NCBI GenBank assembly: GCA_002422955.1
Contig: DITY01000330.1
Span: 11,178 to 21,817, forward strand
Reading direction: 5' to 3'
DNA length: 10,640 bases
DNA from: Planctomycetaceae bacterium UBA6172
GTDB lineage: Bacteria; Planctomycetota; Planctomycetia; Pirellulales; Pirellulaceae
Part shown: piece after piece, positions 1 to 6,670 of the stretch
Position numbering within the stretch: the first letter of the stretch is position 1
Layout: the number at the start of each line of letters is the position of its first letter
The notes under the pieces: model-generated
Seen by the model: only the letters and a program-made list of their open reading frames with translations
The model's database searches: none
What the model was told of the DNA's origin: nothing
Translations under genes and position numbers: made by a program

Positions 1-530
1 CAGCGGCGAATTGTTTGAACCTGTTCGCGCACACCGGCGGCAGCACGCTCGCCATGGCCTCCGCTGGCGCCGCCGTGACGCATGTCGATGCGGCCCGGCC
101 GAGCGTGCAAGCGGCTCGCCAAGCCGCCGCCGATAGCGGCTGGGGCGCCGCACCGATCCGGTACCTGATCGAGGATGCTTCCCGATTCGTCTCGCGTGAA
201 GTCCGTCGCGGGCGGCGTTACCAAGCGATCGTGCTAGATCCCCCCAGCTATGGGCACGGACCAGACGGCAAGACCTGGCGGATCGGCCGCGACCTCTGGC
301 CGCTGCTGGACGAATGCCTGGCCCTGCTGGGGGGACCGCGGCGTCTGTTGCTGCTGACCGGGCATGGCGAGCGTCCCGACGAGCGGGAGATCGGCGACTA
401 CCTGCGGCGAAACTTCCCTCGCGAACCGGGGGCGCGGCCATTGCAGTCGTCGATCGGTCGGTCAGAATTGAAAGATCGAAACGGCCGGTCGCTGGATGCC
501 GGCTTCTTCGTCCGGGTGTGGACCGACTGA
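1..530 (+). CDS. class I SAM-dependent methyltransferase, RlmI-like (C-terminal part, 5' end outside window)
   Basis: The frame is open from the left edge, so the true start is upstream and only about 175 C-terminal residues are visible. They form a Rossmann-type methyltransferase. The glycine-rich SAM loop reads NLFAHTGGSTLAMASAGA, an acidic residue follows after the next strand (THVDAA), and the catalytic or base-binding motif is LDPPSYGHG at about positions 235-260. The NLFAxTGG plus DPPSYG pairing is typical of the RlmI/YccW-like group (COG1092-type, Methyltrans_SAM), which methylates cytosine in 23S rRNA; some homologs have other RNA substrates. The missing upstream part would normally carry a PUA or other RNA-binding domain, so the exact target cannot be given. 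The stop is TGA at 528-530. The next gene starts 54 bp later on the same strand, and co-transcription is possible. Family assignment is firm; substrate is inferred. Confidence 0.85.
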   Translation, partial: AANCLNLFAHTGGSTLAMASAGAAVTHVDAARPSVQAARQAAADSGWGAAPIRYLIEDASRFVSREVRRGRRYQAIVLDPPSYGHGPDGKTWRIGRDLWPLLDECLALLGGPRRLLLLTGHGERPDEREIGDYLRRNFPREPGARPLQSSIGRSELKDRNGRSLDAGFFVRVWTD

Positions 531-584
531 AACTCGGGTTCGGCTCCCCGGCGTTTCGCCAACCTTCCCTGCTAGGCACCGATT

Positions 585-1499
585 TTGAACTCCGCGGAAC
601 CCGATGCGGTCGCGCCGATCGAGCTGTTGGCCGATCGTCTGGTCGGGCGGATGGCCGAACTGGTGCCGTGCGTGATCGCGTTTTCTGGCGGCGTCGACAG
701 CGCCCTGGTTGCGGCGGCCGCGTTGCGGGCGGAGCGGCTGCTGGCGGCTCAAGGGCATGGCTCGGCCGCCCATTCGATCGCGGTCACGGCGCTCAGCCCG
801 GCGGTCCCGCTCGCGCAGCGGCAGGTCGCCAGCCGCGTCGCGGCGGAGTTGGGCATTCGGCATCGGACCGTTGCGACCGAGGAATTGGCCCGCTCCGATT
901 ATGCCCGCAACGACACGCGGCGATGCTTTTTCTGCAAGCAGACCCTGTACCGATCGCTCCTTGCCGTGGCCACGGCAGATCTGGCGGAGTTCACGGCCCT
1001 GGGCCAGGTCCGGATCGCCTCGGGGACCAACGCCGACGATCTGGGCGATTATCGTCCGGGGATCGCAGCCGGTGAGGCTGCGGGGGTGCAAACGCCGCTG
1101 GCCGACTTGGGGATCGGCAAGTCGGCCGTCCGGGCGATCGCCGCGCTGTGGGGCCTGTCCGTTGCCGAACTGCCGGCGGCCCCCTGTTTGGCTAGCCGCA
1201 TCGCCTACGGTGTCGAGGTGACGGCCGAGCGGTTGGCGCGCATCGAAGCCGCCGAAGCCTGGTTGGCCGAGCGGGGTTTCTCGCCGCTACGGGTCCGGCT
1301 GCACGCGGGCGAGTTGGCCCGCATCGAGGTCGCCGCGGAGGAGATTCCCCGGTTGATTCAGGCGCCGCTGCTCGGCGAACTGCGTAAACTCTTTCATGAG
1401 CTCGGTTTTCGCGCCGTGACCGTCGATCTGGAGGGGTTCCGCAGTGGCTCCCTGAATCGACTCGTCGCCCTGCGCGGTCCCCACACGGCAGCAACCTGA
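585..1499 (+). CDS. larE: LarE-type ATP-dependent sulfur transferase (PP-loop ATPase)
   Basis: 304 residues of the adenine-nucleotide alpha-hydrolase (PP-loop) superfamily. The PP-loop SGGVDS is at residues 34-39. The LarE-type motifs RRCFFCK (112-118), SGTNADD (146-152), DYRPG (155-159) and APCLASR (199-205) follow in the usual order. LarE adenylylates the carboxylates of nicotinic-acid-derived P2CMN and inserts sulfur to make the nickel-pincer nucleotide cofactor of lactate racemase-like enzymes. Cys201 lies where the sacrificial cysteine of the Lactobacillus enzyme is expected. With the Cys114/Cys117 pair it gives a three-cysteine pattern, as described for [4Fe-4S]-dependent LarE, so this copy may be catalytic rather than sacrificial. 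The start is TTG at 585: an in-frame TAG lies at 573-575, and the next start, an ATG at 651, would remove the helix before the PP-loop. No larA, larB or larC is in the window. The stop overlaps the kinase start. Confidence 0.85.
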   Translation: MNSAEPDAVAPIELLADRLVGRMAELVPCVIAFSGGVDSALVAAAALRAERLLAAQGHGSAAHSIAVTALSPAVPLAQRQVASRVAAELGIRHRTVATEELARSDYARNDTRRCFFCKQTLYRSLLAVATADLAEFTALGQVRIASGTNADDLGDYRPGIAAGEAAGVQTPLADLGIGKSAVRAIAALWGLSVAELPAAPCLASRIAYGVEVTAERLARIEAAEAWLAERGFSPLRVRLHAGELARIEVAAEEIPRLIQAPLLGELRKLFHELGFRAVTVDLEGFRSGSLNRLVALRGPHTAAT

Positions 1500-2998
1500 T
1501 GAGCGGTCCCAGCCCCACGTCGGCCAGCGATCTCGGCGGCGAATCGAACTCGGCAAGCCTCACCGGTACCGTCTTGGGCGGCTACACGGTGCTCCGCACG
1601 CTCGGTCGCGGCGGGATGGCCGATGTTTACGCGGCGGTGGACCACGATCTCGATCGCCAGATCGCGCTCAAGGTGTTGCGACGGCAATTGGCGGGCGACC
1701 AAGAGTACGTGGCGAGATTTCGTCGTGAAGCCCAGGCGGCCGCCAAGCTCAGTCATCCCAACATCGTTCAGGTTTATGAGGTCAACAACGAAGGGGATCT
1801 CCACTACATCGCCCAGGAATTGGTCGATGGCCAAAACCTCAAGGAGCGGGTCGAGCGAGACCGGACGTTGACGCCGGACGAAGCGGTCGCGGTACTCCGT
1901 GCCGTGACCTTGGCCTTGGCCGCGGCGCATCGCATGGGCATCACCCATCGCGACATCAAACCGGAAAACATCCTGCAGTCGAAGGATGGCGAGATCAAAG
2001 TCGCGGACTTCGGGCTGGCCAGATTCGAAGGGGGCGGCAACCTGACCCAAATCGGACTGACGATGGGGACGCCGCGGTACATGAGTCCCGAGCAGGTGCA
2101 GGGCAAACCGGTCGATCCACGAACCGATCTCTATTCGCTCGGCTGCACGCTCTACTTCTTGTTGTCGGGACGCCCTCCCTTCGACGCTGCCGAACCGCTC
2201 GCGGTCGCGATGCAGCACCTCAATGAAACCCCCAAGCCGCTCCCGTCGATCCGACCCGACCTCAAGCTGGATGACTGGTTGCTGGGTACCATCAACCGAC
2301 TGATGGCCAAGAATCCGGACGATCGCTTCGCCTCGGCCGCGGAGCTGTCGGCCTGGATCGGCAAACAGACCGGGCTCGTCACCGAATCGCTGGGCGGCGG
2401 GACCGCCGAAGCGACCGTGCGGTTGCAGAAGGCGATGCTGGTCGAGGGCCAGCGGCGTCGGCAAGCGAGGAACCGGCGGGTGATTGCGTTCACGCTCCCG
2501 ATCGTCGTCGGACTCGGCGGCTTTTGGGCCGCTTTCCCCAACCACCCGCTCTCCGTGCCGCGATTGCTGCGACCGGACCGCGTGCCGGCGAAGGAGACGG
2601 TGCAGCAGCAGTTTTTGGCCGCGGTCAGTCGCAACGATGTCGTCGGCTGGCAGGCGGTCGCCCAGCACTTCCCCCCGGAAGAGAACGATACGAATGCCGC
2701 CTACGCCATCAAGGCCGAGCTGCAAGCGGCGCGTCTGCTGATTCGCCAGCAGCGACAGCCCGAGGCGATCGCGATTTTGGAGCGAATTGCCGATGATTCG
2801 GCGATCGATCGGCTGATCCGCATGGTGGCGACCGCCGAGCTGATCGATTTGGCCGACCCCAATTCGCCCCGCGCGGACGAGCTGTGGGCCAAGCTGCGGC
2901 GTTCCTACCAGGGGCTGATCGAGTCGCGGCCCGAAACGCAGCGGTCGTTGTTTTCGATCCTTGGTGCGGAAAAGGTTCGACGGTTAGAATCGAGCTGA
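1499..2998 (+). CDS. membrane-anchored Hanks-type Ser/Thr protein kinase (PknB-like)
   Basis: 499 residues. A complete kinase domain occupies about residues 29-290: glycine loop GRGGMADV (36-43), ATP-binding Lys58 in ALKVL, helix-C Glu77, catalytic loop HRDIKPEN (150-157), DFG (170-172) and the activation-segment motif YMSPEQ (194-199). All catalytic residues are intact, so it should be active. An Arg-rich juxtamembrane stretch (318-327) precedes one hydrophobic segment at about 328-346 (IAFTLPIVVGLGGFW). The predicted topology is a cytoplasmic kinase with an extracytoplasmic tail of about 150 residues. The tail has no PASTA repeat. Around residues 400-430 it is helical with an AxxLLxxQxxxxEAIxIL pattern that resembles a single TPR unit. 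The ATG shares its A with the larE stop (TGATG, 1497-1501), which suggests translational coupling. The signal sensed and the substrates are unknown. Confidence 0.93.
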   Translation: MSGPSPTSASDLGGESNSASLTGTVLGGYTVLRTLGRGGMADVYAAVDHDLDRQIALKVLRRQLAGDQEYVARFRREAQAAAKLSHPNIVQVYEVNNEGDLHYIAQELVDGQNLKERVERDRTLTPDEAVAVLRAVTLALAAAHRMGITHRDIKPENILQSKDGEIKVADFGLARFEGGGNLTQIGLTMGTPRYMSPEQVQGKPVDPRTDLYSLGCTLYFLLSGRPPFDAAEPLAVAMQHLNETPKPLPSIRPDLKLDDWLLGTINRLMAKNPDDRFASAAELSAWIGKQTGLVTESLGGGTAEATVRLQKAMLVEGQRRRQARNRRVIAFTLPIVVGLGGFWAAFPNHPLSVPRLLRPDRVPAKETVQQQFLAAVSRNDVVGWQAVAQHFPPEENDTNAAYAIKAELQAARLLIRQQRQPEAIAILERIADDSAIDRLIRMVATAELIDLADPNSPRADELWAKLRRSYQGLIESRPETQRSLFSILGAEKVRRLESS

Positions 2999-3037
2999 AC
3001 GCCAACGCCCCCTTCCCCCCTCGTCCCGGTAAATCCC

Positions 3038-3481
3038 ATGACCTCCGTGTTGCATTCGATCGCCCGCCGTCCGCTCCAGGCTTCGTTGTTCGTCGCGTTG
3101 CTCGGCATCGCCATCCTAGGCAGCTTCGGCCCCGAGGTCGTTCGCGGGCAAGCTCAAACCGATCAGGAAGCCTCCAAGATGCTGCGCCACGTCGTCTTGT
3201 TCCAATTCAAACCGACCAGCACCCCGGCCGATGTGCAACGCTTGGTCGACGCGTTCCGCAAACTGCCGTCGCAGATCGACGTCATCTCCGACTTCGAATA
3301 CGGGGTCAACAACAGCCCCGAGGGTTTGGATGGCGGGCTGACGCATTGCTTTCTGCTGACGTTCAAGAGTGAGGCCGATCGGGCGGTGTACCTGCCCCAT
3401 CCGGCTCACCTCGCGTTCGTCGAAATCCTCAAGCCGCATCTGGAGAAAGCGACCGTGGTCGATTATTGGGCCGCGAAGTAG
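3038..3481 (+). CDS. secreted Dabb (stress-responsive alpha/beta barrel) domain protein
   Basis: 147 residues. An N-terminal export signal is visible: basic residues (ARRP), a hydrophobic core (LFVALLGIAILG, about 17-28) and a plausible signal peptidase I site after VRGQA near residue 39. The rest, from about residue 49, is one Dabb domain. It begins LRHVVLFQFKP, has the middle DFEYGVNN, THCFLLTFKSEADRAVYLPHPAH, and ends KATVVDYWA. Dabb proteins form dimeric ferredoxin-like barrels. Some members are cyclases or monooxygenase-like, but most bacterial ones have no assigned reaction, so no function is claimed. Exported single-domain versions are common in planctomycetes by general experience. 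It lies 40 bp after the kinase gene on the same strand and may be co-transcribed with it. The TAG at 3479-3481 sits inside the loop of a candidate terminator hairpin. Confidence 0.85.
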   Translation: MTSVLHSIARRPLQASLFVALLGIAILGSFGPEVVRGQAQTDQEASKMLRHVVLFQFKPTSTPADVQRLVDAFRKLPSQIDVISDFEYGVNNSPEGLDGGLTHCFLLTFKSEADRAVYLPHPAHLAFVEILKPHLEKATVVDYWAAK

Positions 3482-3493
3482 TCGACCCGCGGC
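3470..3493. terminator. candidate bidirectional terminator between convergent genes
   Basis: A perfect 6-bp GC-only stem, GCCGCG (3470-3475) with CGCGGC (3488-3493), encloses a 12-base loop that contains the Dabb stop codon. It covers most of the 18-bp gap to the convergent phosphoesterase gene. There is no T tract on either side, so it is at best a weak or factor-assisted terminator. Confidence 0.35.
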
Positions 3494-3499
3494 AACGCC

Positions 3500-4288
3500 T
3501 CAGTCTTCATGCACCGCCTGCTCGAAGCGTTCGATCGACGTGGCCAGACCCGTTTTCGGGTCGATGTCGACGACCGCTCCGCAGATCCGGACATCGCCCG
3601 TGGCGACGTTAAAGTGGAGTGGTTCGAAGGTGACCGTGGTCGTCAGGACGCGATCGAAGTCCCGTCCGATCACGCCGTCGTAGGGGCCGGTCATGCCCAC
3701 ATCGGTCTGGTAGGCGGTCCCCCCCGCCAAGATCTGGGCATCCGCCGTCGGCACGTGGGTGTGGGTGCCCAGGACCGCGGAGACCCGGCCGTCCAGATAC
3801 CGGGCGATGGTTTGTTTTTCGCTCGTCGCTTCGGCATGGATGTCGACGATCCGCACCTTCACCGCCGATGGCAGCTCATTGAGCCAGCGGTCAGCCGCCT
3901 GGAACGGGCAATCGACAGGCCGCATGAAGACGCGGCCGAGCAGCGACAGCACCGCGACTTGAACGCCGCCGCGGGTGGTCGCGGTCGTCCAGGGGATACC
4001 GGGTGCCGCGGCTGGGAAATTGGCGGGCTTGACGATTCGTGGGTCGGACTGCAGCGTCGGTTTGATCTCCAGCTTGCGATAGATGTGGTCCCCCATGGTG
4101 ACCACGTCGATTCCGGCGGCGATCAAGCCCCGGAATTGCTGGGTGGTCAAGCCGGAGCCATCGGCGGCGTTTTCCGCGTTGGCGATCACCAAATCCAATT
4201 CCCGTTCTTGGCGAATCCGAGGCAAAAGGCTGGTTATGGCCGAATAGCCGGGACGGCCGACGATGTCACCCAGAAACAGAATCCGCAT
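3500..4288 (-). CDS. YmdB-family metallophosphoesterase (2',3'-cyclic nucleotide phosphodiesterase-like)
   Basis: 262 residues from ATG at 4288, close to the usual YmdB length (about 260-265). A TTG three bases upstream is possible, but MRILFLGDIVG matches the family N-terminus. Two-metal phosphoesterase motifs appear in order: GDIVG with Asp8, NAENAADG with Glu39 and Asn40, GDH with Asp67 and His68, DIHAEATSEK with His151, and GTHTHVP with His176 and His178. Bacillus subtilis YmdB hydrolyses 2',3'-cAMP/cGMP and affects biofilm and motility choices; its family is TIGR00282. The odd feature is Asp67, where the family normally has Asn (GNH). The change is conservative in shape but alters the charge at the metal site. 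The gene runs opposite to its left and right neighbours, so it is probably a single-gene unit. The biological role in this organism is inferred only. Confidence 0.88.
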   Translation of the reverse strand: MRILFLGDIVGRPGYSAITSLLPRIRQERELDLVIANAENAADGSGLTTQQFRGLIAAGIDVVTMGDHIYRKLEIKPTLQSDPRIVKPANFPAAAPGIPWTTATTRGGVQVAVLSLLGRVFMRPVDCPFQAADRWLNELPSAVKVRIVDIHAEATSEKQTIARYLDGRVSAVLGTHTHVPTADAQILAGGTAYQTDVGMTGPYDGVIGRDFDRVLTTTVTFEPLHFNVATGDVRICGAVVDIDPKTGLATSIERFEQAVHED

Positions 4289-4336
4289 CAAATCCGCCCG
4301 GATTCAGGTTGGGGAAAGCCGGGGGATGAACCCAAA

Positions 4337-4365
4337 AGAGTCACGTTTTCTTCCGATCGTGTCAA
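4337..4365 (-). promoter_or_regulatory. possible promoter for the YmdB-type gene
   Basis: On the minus strand a perfect -35 hexamer TTGACA lies at 4365-4360. Seventeen bases later comes a poor -10 (GACTCT, 4342-4337) that keeps only the second-position A and last-position T of the consensus. It would start transcription about 40 bases before the ATG at 4288. The -35 is convincing and the -10 is not. Confidence 0.3.
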
Positions 4366-4465
4366 AGTTTGCCGAATGAATCGCCGATAACGGTTGAGGA
4401 TGGTTCTCAGGCCGAACCACGAGAGCCGATTTTTCGCATTGGTCAGCATAAAGGCGACTACAACG

Positions 4466-4699
4466 ATGACCCACCGTCAAACCACCGTTCGCACCACTTG
4501 CTTGCTCTTGCTTTGCGTCGCCGGTCTGTTGGGCAGCGTGGGCGGTTGTCAGGTATCGATGAACGGGCAAACGCTGCCTAGTCCCTACTATTTGTACGAT
4601 GACGTGCAATACTTCCCGGCCGGTCCCGAGTTCAAGTTGCCGCGTGAAGCAGCCGCGCTGCGAGCGGCTCAGGCCGAAGAGAAAGCGAGTCGGCGTTGA
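4466..4699 (+). CDS. small lipoprotein, planctomycete-type, unknown function
   Basis: 77 residues from ATG at 4466. An in-frame upstream start exists at 4394, but the 4466 start places a lipoprotein signal correctly at the N-terminus: basic n-region (MTHRQTTVRT), hydrophobic core TCLLLLCVAGLLG and lipobox SVGGC with the lipidated Cys28. The mature part is only about 50 residues: a Pro/Tyr-rich segment (LPSPYYLYDDVQYFPAGPEF, 37-56), then a charged Ala-rich helix to the end. The aromatic segment looks conserved rather than random, and I recall similar short planctomycete lipoproteins, but I can give no function. It is divergent from the YmdB-type gene, with 177 bp between the two starts. A weak AAAGG lies about 12 bases upstream of the ATG. 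Convergent with the sigma factor gene. Confidence 0.75.
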   Translation: MTHRQTTVRTTCLLLLCVAGLLGSVGGCQVSMNGQTLPSPYYLYDDVQYFPAGPEFKLPREAAALRAAQAEEKASRR

Positions 4700-4709
4700 T
4701 AAAACGCCG
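4691..4709 (+). terminator. stop-codon-overlapping hairpin of the lipoprotein gene
   Basis: CGGCGTT (4691-4697) pairs perfectly with AACGCCG (4703-4709) around the five-base loop GATAA, which holds part of the stop codon. It shares base 4709 with the next hairpin, so the two are alternative or stacked structures. It could act in termination or in 3'-end protection. Confidence 0.35.
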
Positions 4710-4743
4710 CGGCGGTAACTTCCCCATCGGAAGCCACCGCCGC
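4709..4743 (+). terminator. candidate terminator after the lipoprotein gene
   Basis: An 8-bp GC-rich stem GCGGCGGT (4709-4716) with ACCGCCGC (4736-4743) continues after a two-base internal loop into CTTCC/GGAAG, with apical loop CCATC. The total is 13 base pairs. Only a short T-poor sequence (CGTAATT) follows, so U-tract support is weak. The position just past the stop fits a terminator. Confidence 0.5.
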
Positions 4744-4760
4744 CGTAATTCGGATCGGGG

Positions 4761-4784
4761 GTCGGCGTGATCGCTCACGCCGGC
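4761..4784 (-). terminator. terminator of the sigma factor gene
   Basis: A 10-bp stem, GTCGGCGTGA (4761-4770) with TCACGCCGGC (4775-4784) and one T-G wobble, closes the tetraloop TCGC. It begins four bases after the sigma factor stop codon on the minus strand. It is the strongest simple hairpin between these convergent genes, although no T run follows. Confidence 0.55.
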
Positions 4785-4787
4785 CGC

Positions 4788-6359
4788 TCAATCAAGGAAG
4801 CCGACGAGGTCCTGGCTGCGGCTCGGTTGCTGCAGCTTGCGAACCGCCTTGGCCTCGATTTGCCGGATTCGTTCCCGGGTCACCTTGAAAATGTGACCCA
4901 CCTCTTCCAGCGTGTAGCTGTAACCGTCACCCAGTCCGTACCGCAGCTTGATGATCTCACGCTCACGGTAGGACAGGCTCTTGAGCACGTTGGTGATACG
5001 GTTCTTGAGCATCTCCTGGGCGGCCCCGATCTGTGGGCTTTCCGCCGTCCCGTCAGGCAACAGGTCGCCGAATTGGCTGTCTTCGCTGTTGCCGACCGGG
5101 CGGTCGAGCGAGATCGGGAAGCGGCTCATGGTTAGCACCCGACGCGCCTCTTCGACCGTCGTATCCGCTCGCCGGGCCGTTTCTTCGATCGTCGGTTCGC
5201 GTCCCAGTTCCTGCAGCAACTGCCGAGCCACGTTCCGCACCCGGCTCATGGTCTCGACCATGTGGACGGGAATTCGGATCGTCCGGCTTTGGTCCGCCAC
5301 CGCTCGGGTGATCGCTTGGCGAATCCACCACGTCGCGTAGGTACAGAACTTGAAGCCGCGGCGGTACTCGAACTTGTCGACGGCCCGCATCAACCCCGCG
5401 TTCCCCTCTTGGATCAGATCCAGGAACGAGAGGCCGCGGTTGCGATACTTCTTCGCGATCGACACGACCAACCGCAAGTTGCCTTCGCTCAGTTCGCGCT
5501 TGGCCTGTTGGTAGTCCGAGTAAACGCGGTTCAGCACGCTGACGCGGTTGCGGAGGGAGGTCGGCGTCTCCTGACACGCGGTCATGATCTGCCGCCGCTC
5601 CTTGAGCAACCGGGCCCGGGTTTCCCCGTCTTGCTTGGATCGGCCCAGCCCTTTGACCTGCGTTTCGATCTCGTTCAATCGGCAGAGGAACTTCTCGAGC
5701 AAGCCGATGCGGTTCTCGATCCGCTGCGTCCGCAGGCCGAGTTCCTCGATCAGACGCACGGCGCGACGTCGACGACGGGCCAGTGATTGCCACGCCTGAC
5801 GGCGACGCCGTTGCGAAGCGCTCTTGCTCAGCGCCGTCTGCCAGTCGTGCTGGTTGCGACGCAGCAATACCGCCAACGTCCGCAGGTTGTGCGGCAAGCG
5901 ACCGAGGATCTGTTCTTTCTCCAAGTGGTCGGTAACCGAAACCTGAACCGTACGATCGAACGGCAGTTGGCCGCGATGCACTTTGCGGAGCGTTTTGAAG
6001 GCTTCCATCAGGACATAGTGGTTTTCCAACAACTTGGTCCGGAACCGGCGGCGTGTTTCTTCGATCCGCTTGGCCAATTCGACTTCTTGACGGCGGGTCA
6101 ACAGTGGGATCTCGCCCATCTGCGTCAAATACATTCGCACCGGGTCGTCCGACCACGATTCGCTGTCATCAAACCCCGACAACAATTCGTCGGAACTCTC
6201 CAACTGCACTTCGCCATCACCCGCCCGAGAGGCGGCTACGGCGACGACGTCGTCGTCATCATCATCTACCGGCAGCTTACGAAAACCGTCTTCCACGTCC
6301 GCCGAACGCAGCGAGTCGTCTTCGAAGTCATCCAAAAGCGTTTCGTACAAGGCCTGCAC
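4788..6359 (-). CDS. rpoD: RNA polymerase sigma-70 factor, RpoD/SigA type
   Basis: 523 residues. There is no region 1.1 fold; instead there is an acidic leader (MQALYETLLDDFEDD, then DDDDDD at 32-37). Region 1.2 is at about 70-103 (DDPVRMYLTQMGEIPLLT). A non-conserved insert of about 180 residues (104-285) follows, with Arg-rich runs at 183-199. Region 2 (289-360) has LVVSIAKKYRNRGLSFLDLIQEGN, the melting helix FCTYATWWIRQAI and TIRIPVHM. Region 3 is at about 367-440. Region 4 (445-515) includes the -35-binding helix VTRERIRQIEAKAVRKL. Groups 1 and 2 share these motifs, so it is primary-type, though planctomycetes can carry several RpoD-like paralogs. The annotated GTG at 6359 overlaps an AAGGAG (6364-6359). 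That Shine-Dalgarno sits eight bases from an in-frame TTG at 6350, which may be the real start (520 residues). It is transcribed toward the lipoprotein gene. Confidence 0.92.
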   Translation of the reverse strand: MQALYETLLDDFEDDSLRSADVEDGFRKLPVDDDDDDVVAVAASRAGDGEVQLESSDELLSGFDDSESWSDDPVRMYLTQMGEIPLLTRRQEVELAKRIEETRRRFRTKLLENHYVLMEAFKTLRKVHRGQLPFDRTVQVSVTDHLEKEQILGRLPHNLRTLAVLLRRNQHDWQTALSKSASQRRRRQAWQSLARRRRRAVRLIEELGLRTQRIENRIGLLEKFLCRLNEIETQVKGLGRSKQDGETRARLLKERRQIMTACQETPTSLRNRVSVLNRVYSDYQQAKRELSEGNLRLVVSIAKKYRNRGLSFLDLIQEGNAGLMRAVDKFEYRRGFKFCTYATWWIRQAITRAVADQSRTIRIPVHMVETMSRVRNVARQLLQELGREPTIEETARRADTTVEEARRVLTMSRFPISLDRPVGNSEDSQFGDLLPDGTAESPQIGAAQEMLKNRITNVLKSLSYREREIIKLRYGLGDGYSYTLEEVGHIFKVTRERIRQIEAKAVRKLQQPSRSQDLVGFLD

Positions 6360-6364
6360 TCCTT
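6359..6364 (-). promoter_or_regulatory. ribosome binding site deciding the sigma factor start
   Basis: On the minus strand AAGGAG directly abuts and overlaps the GTG codon at 6359, too close to serve it. It has an eight-base spacing to the TTG at 6350. It is the clearest Shine-Dalgarno sequence I noticed in the window and argues for the TTG start, or for a weak second start at GTG. Confidence 0.5.
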
Positions 6365-6657
6365 AACCGTGCTTGAATCAAATCGATTTATGTTGTGTCC
6401 AGCGGCAGATTCCGTTCAAGCTTACCACGCTTCTGAAGCCACCAATCGTGCGCAACCAAATTGGAAAAAGGTTGCTGTTTTGGCGATTCCAACGTCTCGG
6501 TAAACTTTGGCGAGTATCCGCACCCCCGCGCGTCGCCCCCTAGCCTAATCGCCAGCAGCAGGTCCCGCGCTGTCGCCGATGCCGCTTGCAGCTTCCCTGC
6601 ATTCATCCGGCTCGATTGCAAACGAACTCAACCCCCGCTCGCCTCAGCATCCGATTC

Positions 6658-6670
6658 GTGCTGTCAGCAC
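6658..6670. promoter_or_regulatory. 13-bp perfect palindrome, possible operator
   Basis: GTGCTG-T-CAGCAC is a perfect 6+6 dyad around one central base, the size of a typical dimer-bound operator half-site pair. It lies about 300 bases upstream of the sigma factor start and about 540 bases upstream of the zinc-ribbon gene. It also overlaps the left arm of a larger hairpin (6663-6702), so it may simply be part of an RNA fold. Confidence 0.25.

Noticed and set aside
1394..2725. Long open frame of 443 codons on the minus strand, opposite the kinase gene
   Set aside because: It mirrors the kinase codons, which carry intact catalytic motifs. The antisense product is Arg/Asp/Gln-rich with no recognisable domain, a common artefact in GC-rich coding DNA.
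3509..4390. 293-codon plus-strand frame opposite the YmdB-type gene
   Set aside because: The minus strand holds a complete metallophosphoesterase with its metal-binding motifs; the plus-strand product has no domain pattern.
5053..6156. 367-codon minus-strand frame inside the sigma factor gene, shifted by one base
   Set aside because: It is a frame shadow of the sigma factor; Pro/Arg/Gly-rich translation without motifs.
6388..6606. Possible 72-codon gene on the minus strand just upstream of the sigma factor (ATG at 6606)
   Set aside because: Position and part of the codon use are plausible, but no family, signal peptide or ribosome site is visible, and the second half loses GC bias. Left out for lack of support.
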